Below, in pieces: positions 26,042 through 33,927 of a DNA stretch of 64,000 bases. The position numbers and the translations under genes are program-made. Below the pieces are notes generated by a model. It was given only the letters and a program-made list of their open reading frames with translations, searched no databases and was not told the DNA's origin. Source of the DNA: Streptomyces pyxinae (GTDB lineage: Bacteria; Actinomycetota; Actinomycetes; Streptomycetales; Streptomycetaceae); NCBI RefSeq assembly GCF_024756275.1, contig NZ_JANUGQ010000006.1:1-64000 (forward strand). The letters run 5' to 3'. Within the stretch, counting starts at the first letter, position 1, and each line of letters opens with the position of its first letter.

Positions 26042-27727
26042 TCAGGAGGAGGGCAGGGCCGCCTCCACCCCCGCCCGCAGCTCGCGCTTGAGCACCTTGC
26101 CGGTGGCGTTGCGGGGCAGCGGTTCGTCCCGTACGAGCAGGTGCGCGGGCACCTTGAAGGCGGCCAGCGACCGCCCCACATGGGCCCGCAGCTCCTCGGG
26201 GCCGGCCGTGGCGCCCGGGTGGAGCCGTACCACCGCGGCGACCTCCTCGCCCAGCTCCGGGTGGGGCACCCCGAGCACGGCCGCGTCCGCCACGTCCGGG
26301 TGGCCGAAGAGCGCCGTCTCGACCTCGACGCAGTACACGTTCTCGCCGCCCCGGACGACCATGTCCTTCAGCCGGTCGACCACGCTGACCAAGCCCTCGC
26401 GCACGGTCGCCAGGTCGCCGGTGCGGAACCAGCCGTCCTCGGTGAACGCCGCCGCGGTGGCGGCCGGGTCGCCCCAGTAGCCGCGCACCAGCGACTGGCC
26501 GCGCAGCCACAGCTCGCCCACCTCGCCGTCGGGGAGCGCCCGCCCGTCCGGCCCGGCGATCCGGACCTCGGTGGCCGGGGTCGGGGTGCCGACGCTGCCG
26601 GGGAGGCGGCGGTAGCTGTCCCCGCAGTTGGCCAGCACGCCACCGCTGGTCTCGGTGAGCCCGTAGCCGTTCCGGGGCTCGACCTCCTCGGGGCAGCCCG
26701 CCACGATCCCGGGCGGCGCGGCGGCCCCGCCCGTGCTCAGGTGGGTCAGCGGCCCGAGCCCCAGCCCCGTCTCGGCCGCCGCGCGCAGCAGTCCCAGGGC
26801 CGTCGTGGGCACCCCGCCGTAGTGGGTGACCCGGTGCCGGTGGATGAGCCGGAGCGCCTCCCGGGCGTCCCACTTGCGCATCAGCACCAGGGTGCCGCCC
26901 ACCGCCATGGCCGAGTAGACGGCGGTGAACGCGGCGACATGGAAGAACGGGAAGGTGGCCAGCGTCACCGGGGCGGGCCCCTGCCCCGGGACGAGCCCGC
27001 GCTCCAGGGCGGCGAGCGCGGCGTGGTAGCGCGGGTTCTGGGCCGCGCCGGCCTGGGCGAAGTGGGTGGCGACGGCGCCCTTGGGCCGGCCGGTGGTGCC
27101 CGAGGTGTAGATGATCGTGGCGTCGTCGCCGGGCCGGACCTCGACCTCCGGCGGTCCCAGCGCGGGATCGGCCGGGCCCAGCTCCTCGTACCGCTCGAAG
27201 CCGGCCGCCGCCTCCTCGCCGGGTTCCGCGTGGAAGACGATCCCGGGTACCCCTTCCCGCCCGGCCCAGCTCCGCACCCGCGCCACCCGCTCCCCGTCCA
27301 CCAGCAGGATCCGGGGCCGGCAGTCGTCGAGGGCGTACGTGAACTCCTCCTCGGTCCACCAGGCGTTGAGCGGCACCGCGACGAGCCCGGCCAGCTGGGT
27401 GGCCCAGAAGGCGATCTGCCACTCCGGGTGGTTGCGCATCGCCACCACCGCCCGGTCGCCCCGGCGCAGCCCGTACACCTCGGTGAACCGCCGGGCCAGC
27501 GCGCACGCGGCGGCGAAGAACTCCCCGTAGCTGTACGTCACCTCGCCGGCGACCAGGAACGGCCGCTCGCCGTACGCCCAGGTGACCTCCGCGAACTCCC
27601 GCAGCGTGCGCGGCCCTTCCGCGTACCCGAGCCGGCCGTCCTCCCCCGCCAGCACGGCGAACGGCGCCCCGGGCGCGGTCAGCAGTTCATGCGGGCCCTG
27701 GATGTCCCGCTCGGCGGCGTACGGCAC
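26042..27727 (-). CDS. Acyl-CoA synthetase / AMP-dependent ligase (ANL superfamily)
   Basis: About 561 aa. The GTG at 27727 is preferred because AGGGAG lies eight bases before it; a GTG nine bases upstream is almost on top of that site. The adenylation motifs are complete: TIIYTSGTTGRPKGAV (P-loop), NGYGLTETSGG (A5), GWFRTGDLA with the ATP-binding Asp, and PRNATGKVLKREL with the catalytic Lys of the swinging domain. It activates a carboxylic acid to its AMP ester and then the CoA thioester. The acid is not predictable; fatty or aryl acids are typical. A palindromic site upstream suggests control by a TetR-type acyl-CoA sensor located elsewhere. Confidence 0.88.
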   Translation of the reverse strand: MPYAAERDIQGPHELLTAPGAPFAVLAGEDGRLGYAEGPRTLREFAEVTWAYGERPFLVAGEVTYSYGEFFAAACALARRFTEVYGLRRGDRAVVAMRNHPEWQIAFWATQLAGLVAVPLNAWWTEEEFTYALDDCRPRILLVDGERVARVRSWAGREGVPGIVFHAEPGEEAAAGFERYEELGPADPALGPPEVEVRPGDDATIIYTSGTTGRPKGAVATHFAQAGAAQNPRYHAALAALERGLVPGQGPAPVTLATFPFFHVAAFTAVYSAMAVGGTLVLMRKWDAREALRLIHRHRVTHYGGVPTTALGLLRAAAETGLGLGPLTHLSTGGAAAPPGIVAGCPEEVEPRNGYGLTETSGGVLANCGDSYRRLPGSVGTPTPATEVRIAGPDGRALPDGEVGELWLRGQSLVRGYWGDPAATAAAFTEDGWFRTGDLATVREGLVSVVDRLKDMVVRGGENVYCVEVETALFGHPDVADAAVLGVPHPELGEEVAAVVRLHPGATAGPEELRAHVGRSLAAFKVPAHLLVRDEPLPRNATGKVLKRELRAGVEAALPSS

Positions 27728-27739
27728 CGTTGCCACTCC

Positions 27740-27755
27740 CTAAGCGCTTGCTCAG
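27740..27755. promoter_or_regulatory. Palindromic operator upstream of the acyl-CoA synthetase
   Basis: CTAAGCGCTTGCTCAG reads as CTRAGC-N4-GCTYAG with an AAGCGCTT core, and lies 12 bases before the start codon. AGCAAGCGCTT-type sites are common for TetR regulators of fatty-acid and acyl-CoA genes in actinomycetes. In the rest of the 361-base gap up to 28088 only the promoter of the next operon is expected; I see no gene. Confidence 0.45.
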
Positions 27756-28088
27756 TCCGTCCCGCGACGCTATGCGCCCGTTCCCCGCCCGTCAAGAACA
27801 TGTATCAGCCATGAGAATGCTCGCCGCCCGGCGCCGGCAGGCCCGGCCACCCGTCCTCGCCCCTACTCCCGTGCGCCGAAGACGCGGGTCGAGCCGAACA
27901 CGCGGGGCTTTTGCGCCAAAAGCGCCTCCCGGACCATTTCCCCCTTGCCCTCGACACAACAGTTGCCCATCGTTATCCATGGCCCCGGAGTCACCACCGC
28001 CCACTTCCCTTCCCGCAACCGCCCGCACATGACCTCCACGAGAAGGGGAAGGCGGCGCGTTCGGCGGACCTGCGAGCGGAGAAACACT

Positions 28089-28613
28089 GTGAACAAGCGA
28101 AGCCGGCGAAGCCTGCGAAAGCGCTGCAAGCGCATTCTCCGGGACCTCGGGGTGAGCCCTCCGCTCCACGTGCGGGAACTGTGCCGGCTGCTCGGTGATT
28201 ACCGCGGCCGTCCCATCCAGCTGGTCCCCTACGCCCTGCCGGCGCCGGGACCCTTCGGGCTGTGGATCGCCACGGACACGGTGGATCTCATCTTCTACCA
28301 GCAGGAGACCAGCCCGCTGCACCAGGATCACATCATCCTGCACGAGGTCGGTCACATCCTCGCCGACGACACGAGCGACGAGGACGACCCCGTCGTCTGG
28401 CAGTCCCTGCTGCCGGCCCTCTCGTACGACGCCATCAGGAGAGCGCTGCGCCGGACCGCCTACGAGGACGAACGCGAGCGTGAGGCCGAGCTGATCGCGA
28501 CCACCATTCTGGAGTGGTCCACGGTGCTGAGCCATGTCACGCCCCGGGACCCGGAGGACACCGCCCTGGGCCCGCTGCGCTTCGCGCTGCACCCCCGGTG
28601 GGGGTGGATGTGA
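28089..28613 (+). CDS. ImmA/IrrE-like metallopeptidase-fold protein
   Basis: 174 aa from the GTG at 28089, with GGAG eight bases before it; longer starts upstream run through Arg-rich non-coding sequence. The zinc-peptidase helix is HIILHEVGHILADD, with acidic residues after it, and the preceding strand DTVDLIFYQQET fits the ImmA/IrrE (DUF955) fold. Members cleave or inactivate phage-type or XRE repressors, or act as anti-repressors. No XRE gene is adjacent here, which is unusual. Its stop overlaps the next gene (TGATG), forming a three-gene operon with a membrane protein and an amidohydrolase. The cleavage target is unknown. Confidence 0.75.
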   Translation: MNKRSRRSLRKRCKRILRDLGVSPPLHVRELCRLLGDYRGRPIQLVPYALPAPGPFGLWIATDTVDLIFYQQETSPLHQDHIILHEVGHILADDTSDEDDPVVWQSLLPALSYDAIRRALRRTAYEDEREREAELIATTILEWSTVLSHVTPRDPEDTALGPLRFALHPRWGWM

Positions 28614-29758
28614 TGTTCCAGCTGCCGCTGATCGCGCTGCTGAGCGTCGGGGTGCTGTGGAAGGGTTTCGACCTGGCGCGCGCCCCGCACGACCGGGTGC
28701 TGCGCCTCCTCGTCTCCTGTCTGGTGCTGCTGCTGGCCGGTGAGGTGCTGAGCCTTCCGGAAGTCAATGCCGCGATCGACGCGGTCTCGGCCGCGGGCGC
28801 CGGAAAGCTGGCGTTCAACGCGATCTACCTGTCCGGCCTGTGCGCGCTCAATCTCTTCTTCGCCGGTGCCGTACGCGGCGCGGCCGGGACCTACCGGCGG
28901 CACCGGAGAACACACACCGGAATTCTCGCTGCCGTCGTCATCGCGCTGGCCCTTTCCCTGCTGGCCACCCCCGAGGCATTCCGCGCCCATTCGCTCAGCA
29001 CCCCGCACATGGCGGAACCGGGTATCGCCTCGTTCTATGTCATCGGGAACGCCTATTTCATCTTCGCCTATCTGACCGCCGGTTGGTGGGCCCTGCGCTA
29101 TGCCCGCAAGGCCGTGCAGCACCTCGGGATCGGCCTGCTGATCACGGCCCTGGGACTGCTCGGGCTGGCCGTGGCCTCGGTCAACCGGCTGATCCTGGTG
29201 GTGCTGCGCATCGGTGAACCCGGTTCGCACGAGGCGTTCAACGCGGTCAACTGGTCCCTCTCCAACTGGGGCATGGGGATCGCGCTGACCGGAATCTGCT
29301 ACTCGGCCTCCGCCCAACTGCTCGCCCGGCTGCGGTCGATGGCCCGGCACCGCCGCATGTACCACGAGCTGACCCCCCTGTGGACGGCCCTGACCACCGC
29401 CTACCCCGAACTCGTCCTGAACGGACCGCCGACCGGCTCGCGCCGACGCCTCCTCCACCGGCGCCCGGCGACCGGGCGGCAGTTCTACCGGCGGCTCATC
29501 GAATGCCGCGACGGGCTGATACGCCTCAGCCCGCACCTGGCCCGGGTCGCGCCCGGCGCCGACCTCTCCCAGGTGCCGGCCGACCGGCTCGCCCGGTACA
29601 TCTCCGAGGCGCTGGCCCTGCGGTCGGCGGCCGAGCCCACGCGCCCCGGGTCCGCCGTCCGCGTCGCGGCGCCCGTCAGCGGCGACCCGGAGGCCGACGC
29701 GCGGGAACTTATCGCCGTGTCCGACGCCCTGCGCGAAAGGAACGAAAGGAAATCGTGA
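28613..29758 (+). CDS. MAB_1171c-like integral membrane protein
   Basis: 381 aa; the ATG at 28613 overlaps the upstream stop, and a GTG three bases earlier is possible. About seven membrane segments occupy residues 1-245 (MFQLPLIALLSVGVLWKGF onward), followed by a soluble C-terminal part of about 130 residues with RRMYHELTPLWTALTTAYPE and QFYRRLIECRDGLIRLSP. The latter pattern is typical of the MAB_1171c group of actinobacterial proteins, found next to ImmA-like and XRE genes. They have been called putative transporters, but the layout fits a membrane sensor equally well. Its stop overlaps the GTG of the amidohydrolase. Confidence 0.7.
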   Translation: MFQLPLIALLSVGVLWKGFDLARAPHDRVLRLLVSCLVLLLAGEVLSLPEVNAAIDAVSAAGAGKLAFNAIYLSGLCALNLFFAGAVRGAAGTYRRHRRTHTGILAAVVIALALSLLATPEAFRAHSLSTPHMAEPGIASFYVIGNAYFIFAYLTAGWWALRYARKAVQHLGIGLLITALGLLGLAVASVNRLILVVLRIGEPGSHEAFNAVNWSLSNWGMGIALTGICYSASAQLLARLRSMARHRRMYHELTPLWTALTTAYPELVLNGPPTGSRRRLLHRRPATGRQFYRRLIECRDGLIRLSPHLARVAPGADLSQVPADRLARYISEALALRSAAEPTRPGSAVRVAAPVSGDPEADARELIAVSDALRERNERKS

Positions 29759-30939
29759 GCACTTTGCTGATCACCGCGGACGCCGTCATCACCGGCCCCG
29801 CGGACCGGGTGACCGCCGACGGTGCCGTTCTGGTCGACTCCGGGGTCGTCGTCGCCGTCGGCGCCTCGGCCGGGCTGGACGCGTCGACCGACCCCCGGGT
29901 GCCCCGGCTGCGCTGCCCCGGGGCGACGGTGCTGCCCGGCCTGGTGGACTGCCATGTACACCTGACCTTCGACGCGGGACCGGACCCGATCGGCGCGGTG
30001 GCCGCCGCCGACCCGGCCGAGCTGTCCGCGGCCATGGCGGACCGCGCCCGGCAGCTGCTGGCCGCTGGGGTGACGACCGTACGGGACCTCGGTGACCGCG
30101 ACGATCTCACCCTGGCGCTGCGCGCCGCCGTCAGCGCCGGGACCGTCGCCGGACCCCGCATCGTCGCCGCGACCGCGCCGCTGACCTCGCGCGGCGGCCA
30201 CTGCGGCTTTCTCGGCGGCGAGGTGAGCACGGACGACGACATCCGGGCTCAGATCGCCCGCAACGCGGCGGCCGGCGCCGACCTGATCAAGGTGATGGCC
30301 TCGGGCGGCGCGCTCACCCCGGGCGGCCCCCGCATGTGGGAGCCGCAGTTCACCCCCGCCCAACTGAGCCTGATCGTCCGGGAAGCCACCCGCCACGGGC
30401 TGCCGGTCGCCGCGCACGCGCACGGCACCGAGACCATCGCCCACTGCGTGGACGCCGGTGTCCGGACCATCGAGCACTGCTCCTGGCGCACCGCGGAGGG
30501 CATCACCTACGACCCGGCGATCACCAGCCGGATCGTCGACAACGACGTGGCCGTCTGCCGCTGCGTCTCCGGTGACTGGGAACTCTTCCTCAGCCAGATG
30601 GGCCCCGAACGCGCCCGGGCGATGGCCGAAGTGATCAAGGAGATGCGGAAGGCCGGTGTCCGGTTCATCGCCGGCACCGACGCCGGCGTACCCGGCGCCC
30701 GGTTCGGCGACTACGTCGGCATGCTCGAGTTCTTCGCCTCCCTGGGCTTCGAGAACTCCGAGATCCTCGACATGGCCACCACCGACGCCGCCCACGCCCT
30801 CGGCCTCCGGGACACCGGCACCCTCGCCCCCGGCATGCGCGCCGACCTCATCGTCGTGGACGGCGACCCCCGCACCGACCTGGCCGCCCTCCGCCGAGTC
30901 CGCCACGTCCTCACCCCCGCCCACCCCACCCCCGCCTGA
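29755..30939 (+). CDS. Metal-dependent amidohydrolase (imidazolonepropionase/prolidase-like)
   Basis: 394 aa; the GTG at 29755 overlaps the upstream stop (GTGA). The amidohydrolase (alpha/beta)8 marks are in order: PGLVDCHVHLTFD (first metal His pair), DLIKVMASGGALTPGG with the bridging Lys, AHAHGTE, TIEHCSW, and IAGTDAGVPG with the catalytic Asp. The end AHALGLRDTGTLAPGMRADLIVVDGDP is the usual C-terminal strand. Such enzymes hydrolyse amide or ester bonds, often dipeptides such as Xaa-Pro or Xaa-Arg. Why it is coupled to an ImmA-like protein and a membrane protein is not known. Confidence 0.87.
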   Translation: MSTLLITADAVITGPADRVTADGAVLVDSGVVVAVGASAGLDASTDPRVPRLRCPGATVLPGLVDCHVHLTFDAGPDPIGAVAAADPAELSAAMADRARQLLAAGVTTVRDLGDRDDLTLALRAAVSAGTVAGPRIVAATAPLTSRGGHCGFLGGEVSTDDDIRAQIARNAAAGADLIKVMASGGALTPGGPRMWEPQFTPAQLSLIVREATRHGLPVAAHAHGTETIAHCVDAGVRTIEHCSWRTAEGITYDPAITSRIVDNDVAVCRCVSGDWELFLSQMGPERARAMAEVIKEMRKAGVRFIAGTDAGVPGARFGDYVGMLEFFASLGFENSEILDMATTDAAHALGLRDTGTLAPGMRADLIVVDGDPRTDLAALRRVRHVLTPAHPTPA

Positions 30940-31102
30940 CCCGCCCCCGCCGCCCGGTGCGGGGCGACGCCACCGCGCCGGGTCACGGCCGGAGCGCCCC
31001 GCCGCCCCCACCCCTGTCACCAAACGAGTCGCCCACTTGTCATCCCGTGCACGGCACTCCGCACCGGGGCGCCCGACCTCGCCCTCGCAGATCGGAGAGA
31101 AC

Positions 31103-31459
31103 GTGCACACCGCCTTCGTCACGGTCACCGTCCTCGGCGTGCTCTTCAACGGCGCCGCCGCCGTCACCTATCTGATCGGCCACGAATACCCCAAGTCCCA
31201 GGCGGACATGAAGGGCATACCCCGGAAGTACGTACCGGTGCTGGGCGCGTTGCTGGCGGCGGGCACCCTGGGACTGCTGGCCGGACTCGCCGTGCCGCTG
31301 CTGGGCACGCTCGCCGCCGCCGGCCTCGTGCTGTACTTCATCGGCGCGATCATCGCCCACCTGCGGGTGGGCTCCCGCGACATCGCGGGCGGCATCGTGT
31401 TCCTCGCCACCGCGGCTGCCGCCCTCGCCCTGGGCCTGACCCACCACGGCGCCTGGTGA
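31103..31459 (+). CDS. DoxX-like small membrane protein
   Basis: 118 aa from the GTG at 31103, which follows GGAGAGAAC. Four membrane helices fill the protein (VTVLGVLFNGAAAVTYLIG, VPVLGALLAAGTLGLLAGL, LGTLAAAGLVLYFIGAIIA and a last one), with a KSQADMKGIPRKYVP loop typical of the DoxX_2 subgroup. Function is unclear; some relatives take part in thiol stress or oxidoreductase complexes. It appears monocistronic, 163 bases after the amidohydrolase and upstream of the tRNA gene. Confidence 0.75.
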   Translation: MHTAFVTVTVLGVLFNGAAAVTYLIGHEYPKSQADMKGIPRKYVPVLGALLAAGTLGLLAGLAVPLLGTLAAAGLVLYFIGAIIAHLRVGSRDIAGGIVFLATAAAALALGLTHHGAW

Positions 31460-31614
31460 CCCACGGGACCCACCGGTTCCAGGGCCCACGGCCCCCTCCT
31501 GCTCCTCCGTCCCTCCCCCATCCGCTACGCTGAGGGGGGAGCGCCGCACCATCACGCGGCCACACCACGCGGCAGAAGCCCCTCCGGGTTTCCGCCGCGT
31601 TTCGCTCAGACCCC

Positions 31615-31687
31615 GCCTCCGTAGCTCAGGGGATAGAGCACCGCTCTCCTAAAGCGGGTGTCGCAGGTTCGAATCCTGCCGGGGGCA
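31615..31687 (+). tRNA. tRNA-Arg (anticodon CCT)
   Basis: A complete cloverleaf is visible: acceptor stem GCCTCCG with CGGGGGC (one G-T pair), D-arm TAGCTCAGGGGATAGAGCA, anticodon stem CCGCT/AGCGG with loop CTCCTAA, and T-arm GCAGGTTCGAATCCTGC. The anticodon CCT reads AGG arginine codons, which are rare in this genome. The 3' CCA is not encoded. A strong hairpin follows at once. Confidence 0.95.
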
Positions 31688-31693
31688 CCGGAC

Positions 31694-31729
31694 GAAGGGC
31701 CCCGGACCGATCGCGGTCCGGGGCCCTTC
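31694..31729 (+). terminator. Hairpin terminator of the tRNA gene
   Basis: GAAGGGCCCCGGACC pairs perfectly over 15 bp with its complement around GATCGC, six bases after the tRNA. There is no U-run. It also lies at the 3' side of the converging small secreted protein gene and may serve both. Confidence 0.75.
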
Positions 31730-31766
31730 GCATGAGCGGTGCGCCGGTGTCAGCGCGGTGCGGGGA

Positions 31767-32003
31767 TCAGCACTTGCCGGCCTTCACGGCGACGTACGGA
31801 CGGCACGTGCCCTTCGGGTACGGGCCGGCGACGGGCACATGCTTCCAGAGAACGTGGTTCTTGCACTGCATGACCTCGCTGAGGTCGAGGCAGGCGTTCG
31901 GGTCGAACGTCATGGCCCTGGCCTCGGTGTGGTTCGCCGGCAAGCCGGCGAACAGAGCGATGCCGAACAGTCCGGTCAAGACCGCGGTCAACGTCTTGCG
32001 CAT
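31767..32003 (-). CDS. Small secreted Cys-containing protein of unknown function
   Basis: 78 aa. It starts with a clear signal peptide (MRKTLTAVLTGLFGIALFAG...) probably cut after an A-x-A near residue 29. The mature part is about 48 residues with four cysteines (CLDL, QCKNH, GTCRPY and the final C), enough for two disulfides. I recognise no family. It converges on the tRNA and sits beside an AT-rich stretch, so it may belong to an acquired segment. Confidence 0.65.
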   Translation of the reverse strand: MRKTLTAVLTGLFGIALFAGLPANHTEARAMTFDPNACLDLSEVMQCKNHVLWKHVPVAGPYPKGTCRPYVAVKAGKC

Positions 32004-32251
32004 TCTTCATCCTCCCGTTGTAGGCGCCAGTGCTGCGGCGCCGGGAGATCATGCGATTTCTGGCAGACCGATGTCAAGATTAATTAAGCAATTCGCATGC
32101 GGGAAGAGAAAAGCGGAAACAGACCGCAAGTCCGATATATCGGCGGATGATGAATCCACACTGATCGGGACACTTCGGGCAGTCGCTCTTTGCTCGACGG
32201 CTAACTGGAATGGCTGGCTCCGGTGGTGATTCCAGCATTCTGAGATGTCGA
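32004..32251. other. AT-rich intergenic stretch
   Basis: These 248 bases are far less GC-rich than their surroundings and hold no gene. They include TTAATTAA near 32080 and the perfect 12-bp palindrome CCGATATATCGG at 32132-32143. The region contains the promoter of the small secreted protein and the 3' end of the carotenoid oxygenase. Low GC next to a tRNA can mark an integration scar, but no integrase or tRNA 3' duplicate was found. Confidence 0.4.
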
Positions 32252-33652
32252 TCACGCGGTGACCATCCGGTTCGGAGGAGAGTCGGCCCGGGCGAGGGCG
32301 GTGTCGGGGATCCAGGAGCCGTGGATGCCGGCGGGGACGCGGCGGGGGAGCTCGATGGCGGCGAGGGGGGCCTTGCGGAGGTCGGAGGCATCCAGGACGA
32401 GCAGCTCGGAGGCGTTCCGGGCGAGGTCGCTGACGATGGTCAGCAGATAGCCGTGGTCGTCGGCGGTGCCGTCCTCGGCGGGGACGAAGCACGGCTCGCT
32501 CGGCATCCGGTCAGCGCCGAGCGACAACAACTGGCGGGCGCCGGTGCGGTGGTCGTACTTGGCGAGGTGGTAGTCGCGCAGGCCGGCGCCGGGGAAGGCG
32601 AGGGCGTAGGAGTGCCGGTGAGGCAGCCCGGTGCGCCGGTCGTCGATCGCCGGGAACTCGGTGACCAGGTCGTCGGTCGGCTCCTCGGTGGCCTTGCCGG
32701 TGGCCGGGTCCAGGGTCCAGCGCCGGCCGACCGAGCCGGTGCCCGGGGTGGTGCCATGGCCGGGGGCGCCGGTCCACCACTTCCAGCTCGTCTCCCACGC
32801 CGCCCGGTCGTAGCGCGGGCCGTCGAGGACGATCCGGCCGGCCTCGTCCTCGTAGGCGTTGGTGGTGTGCAGCAAGGCACCCCGGTCCACCTCGAACCAG
32901 GTGACCTCGGCCGGTCCGGTACGCGGCATCACGCCGAGCCGGGCCGGGTAGTCGTCGCTCCACCGGTACGGGATGCCGGACAGCTCGGCCGGGTTGAACA
33001 CCACCGGGAGGTCGATCCAGACGACGTGGTCGCGGGTGATCGCGAAGTCGTGCATCAGGGAGGGGCCCGCGCCTTCGATGATCTCGGTGCGGACGATCTC
33101 GCCGGCCGGGGAGGCGACGTAGTAGATCAGGTGCGGCGGGAAGGGTGAGTAGCCGAAGAAGTGCAGCTCCCCGGTGACCGGATCCTCCTTGGGGTGCGCG
33201 GTCATCGCGGACTTCAGCTTGCCGTGGAAGTCGAACGGCGCGACGGTGTCCAGCTCCGGGCTCAGCTCCCAGGGAAGGTTGACCTCCTGGAGGGCCAGCA
33301 GCCGGCCGCCGTGCTGGATGACATGGGTGGCCGCGACACTGGCGGCGAGGTCGACGGAGTGGTCGGGACGGAGGAGCGGCGCGTCCTCGGTGAAGGCGGG
33401 GGTGCGCACCCAGCGGTTGCGGTACCACTCGGCGCGGCCGTCCCGGATCCGTATGCCGTGGATCATGCCGCTGCCCTTGAACCAGTGGCTGGGCGTCACG
33501 CCGGGCTTGGGGTTGTGGCCATTGCGCAGGTAACGGCCGGACAGCTCGGGCGGGATGGTGCCGCGCACGGTGAGACCGGTGGTGGTGATCTCGTCGGTGA
33601 CCGGGGTGTAGTGGCCGCTGAGATAGGGCTTGGGGGGCTGGTTCGCGTTCAT
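32252..33652 (-). CDS. Carotenoid cleavage oxygenase (RPE65/CCD family)
   Basis: 466 aa, the usual length. The ATG at 33652 overlaps the stop of an MFS gene remnant. The family core is recognisable: GTIPPELSGRYLRNGHNPKPG near the N-terminus, HWFKGSGMIHGIRI, the iron-binding His in TAHPKEDP, in LMHDFAIT, and in the C-terminal GIHGSWIPD, plus the RHSYALAF region. It would use Fe(II) and O2 to split a double bond in a carotenoid or stilbene-like substrate. No carotenoid biosynthesis gene is near. A divergent TetR gene probably controls it. Confidence 0.88.
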   Translation of the reverse strand: MNANQPPKPYLSGHYTPVTDEITTTGLTVRGTIPPELSGRYLRNGHNPKPGVTPSHWFKGSGMIHGIRIRDGRAEWYRNRWVRTPAFTEDAPLLRPDHSVDLAASVAATHVIQHGGRLLALQEVNLPWELSPELDTVAPFDFHGKLKSAMTAHPKEDPVTGELHFFGYSPFPPHLIYYVASPAGEIVRTEIIEGAGPSLMHDFAITRDHVVWIDLPVVFNPAELSGIPYRWSDDYPARLGVMPRTGPAEVTWFEVDRGALLHTTNAYEDEAGRIVLDGPRYDRAAWETSWKWWTGAPGHGTTPGTGSVGRRWTLDPATGKATEEPTDDLVTEFPAIDDRRTGLPHRHSYALAFPGAGLRDYHLAKYDHRTGARQLLSLGADRMPSEPCFVPAEDGTADDHGYLLTIVSDLARNASELLVLDASDLRKAPLAAIELPRRVPAGIHGSWIPDTALARADSPPNRMVTA

Positions 33653-33816
33653 GAGGTGGCTCCTTCGGCGTGGGTGGTGGGAGTCCGGAGGCGGCGTACG
33701 AACAGGGACAGGAGAGCGGTGGCGGCGGCGACGGCCGCCGTGGTGAGCAGCGCGGCCCGGTAGCCGCCGACCAGCGAGGAGGGAGGGGGAGAGGCCGTGG
33801 GGCGGGTGGCCTTTCG
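33649..33816 (-). pseudogene. C-terminal remnant of an MFS transporter
   Basis: Directly upstream of the oxygenase, one minus-strand frame reads SSLVGGYRAALLTTAAVAA, then ATALLSLFVRR and about 15 polar residues, and stops at a TGA that overlaps the oxygenase ATG (ATGA). This is a typical last membrane helix and tail of an MFS transporter, including the stop-start coupling of an operon. The frame is closed by a TAA about 55 codons upstream, and no start or other helices exist. The body of the transporter gene has been deleted. Confidence 0.6.
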
Positions 33817-33842
33817 GCTCTGCGGTCGACGTTAACGAGGTA

Positions 33843-33875
33843 GTGGAAAATCTGGCAGTGTGAGATTTTTTTCAC
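33843..33875. promoter_or_regulatory. Imperfect inverted repeat, candidate TetR operator
   Basis: GTGGAAAATCT and AGATTTTTTTCAC form imperfect arms around about nine bases in the divergent promoter between the MFS remnant/oxygenase and tetR. The T-run is very unusual in this genome. Confidence 0.4.
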
Positions 33876-33927
33876 GGCGGGGGAACTCGGGGGTGACCTG
33901 GGCGGGTTGGCGCCTTACGGTCATTGG

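Noticed and set aside
31615..31687. Attachment site for an integrated element at the tRNA-Arg gene
   Set aside because: No second copy of the tRNA 3' end and no integrase was found within the window, so integration is kept only as a weak possibility.
31732..32229. A 165-codon plus-strand frame opposite the small secreted protein
   Set aside because: The minus-strand gene has a clear signal peptide; the plus frame continues into AT-rich non-coding DNA and has no family.
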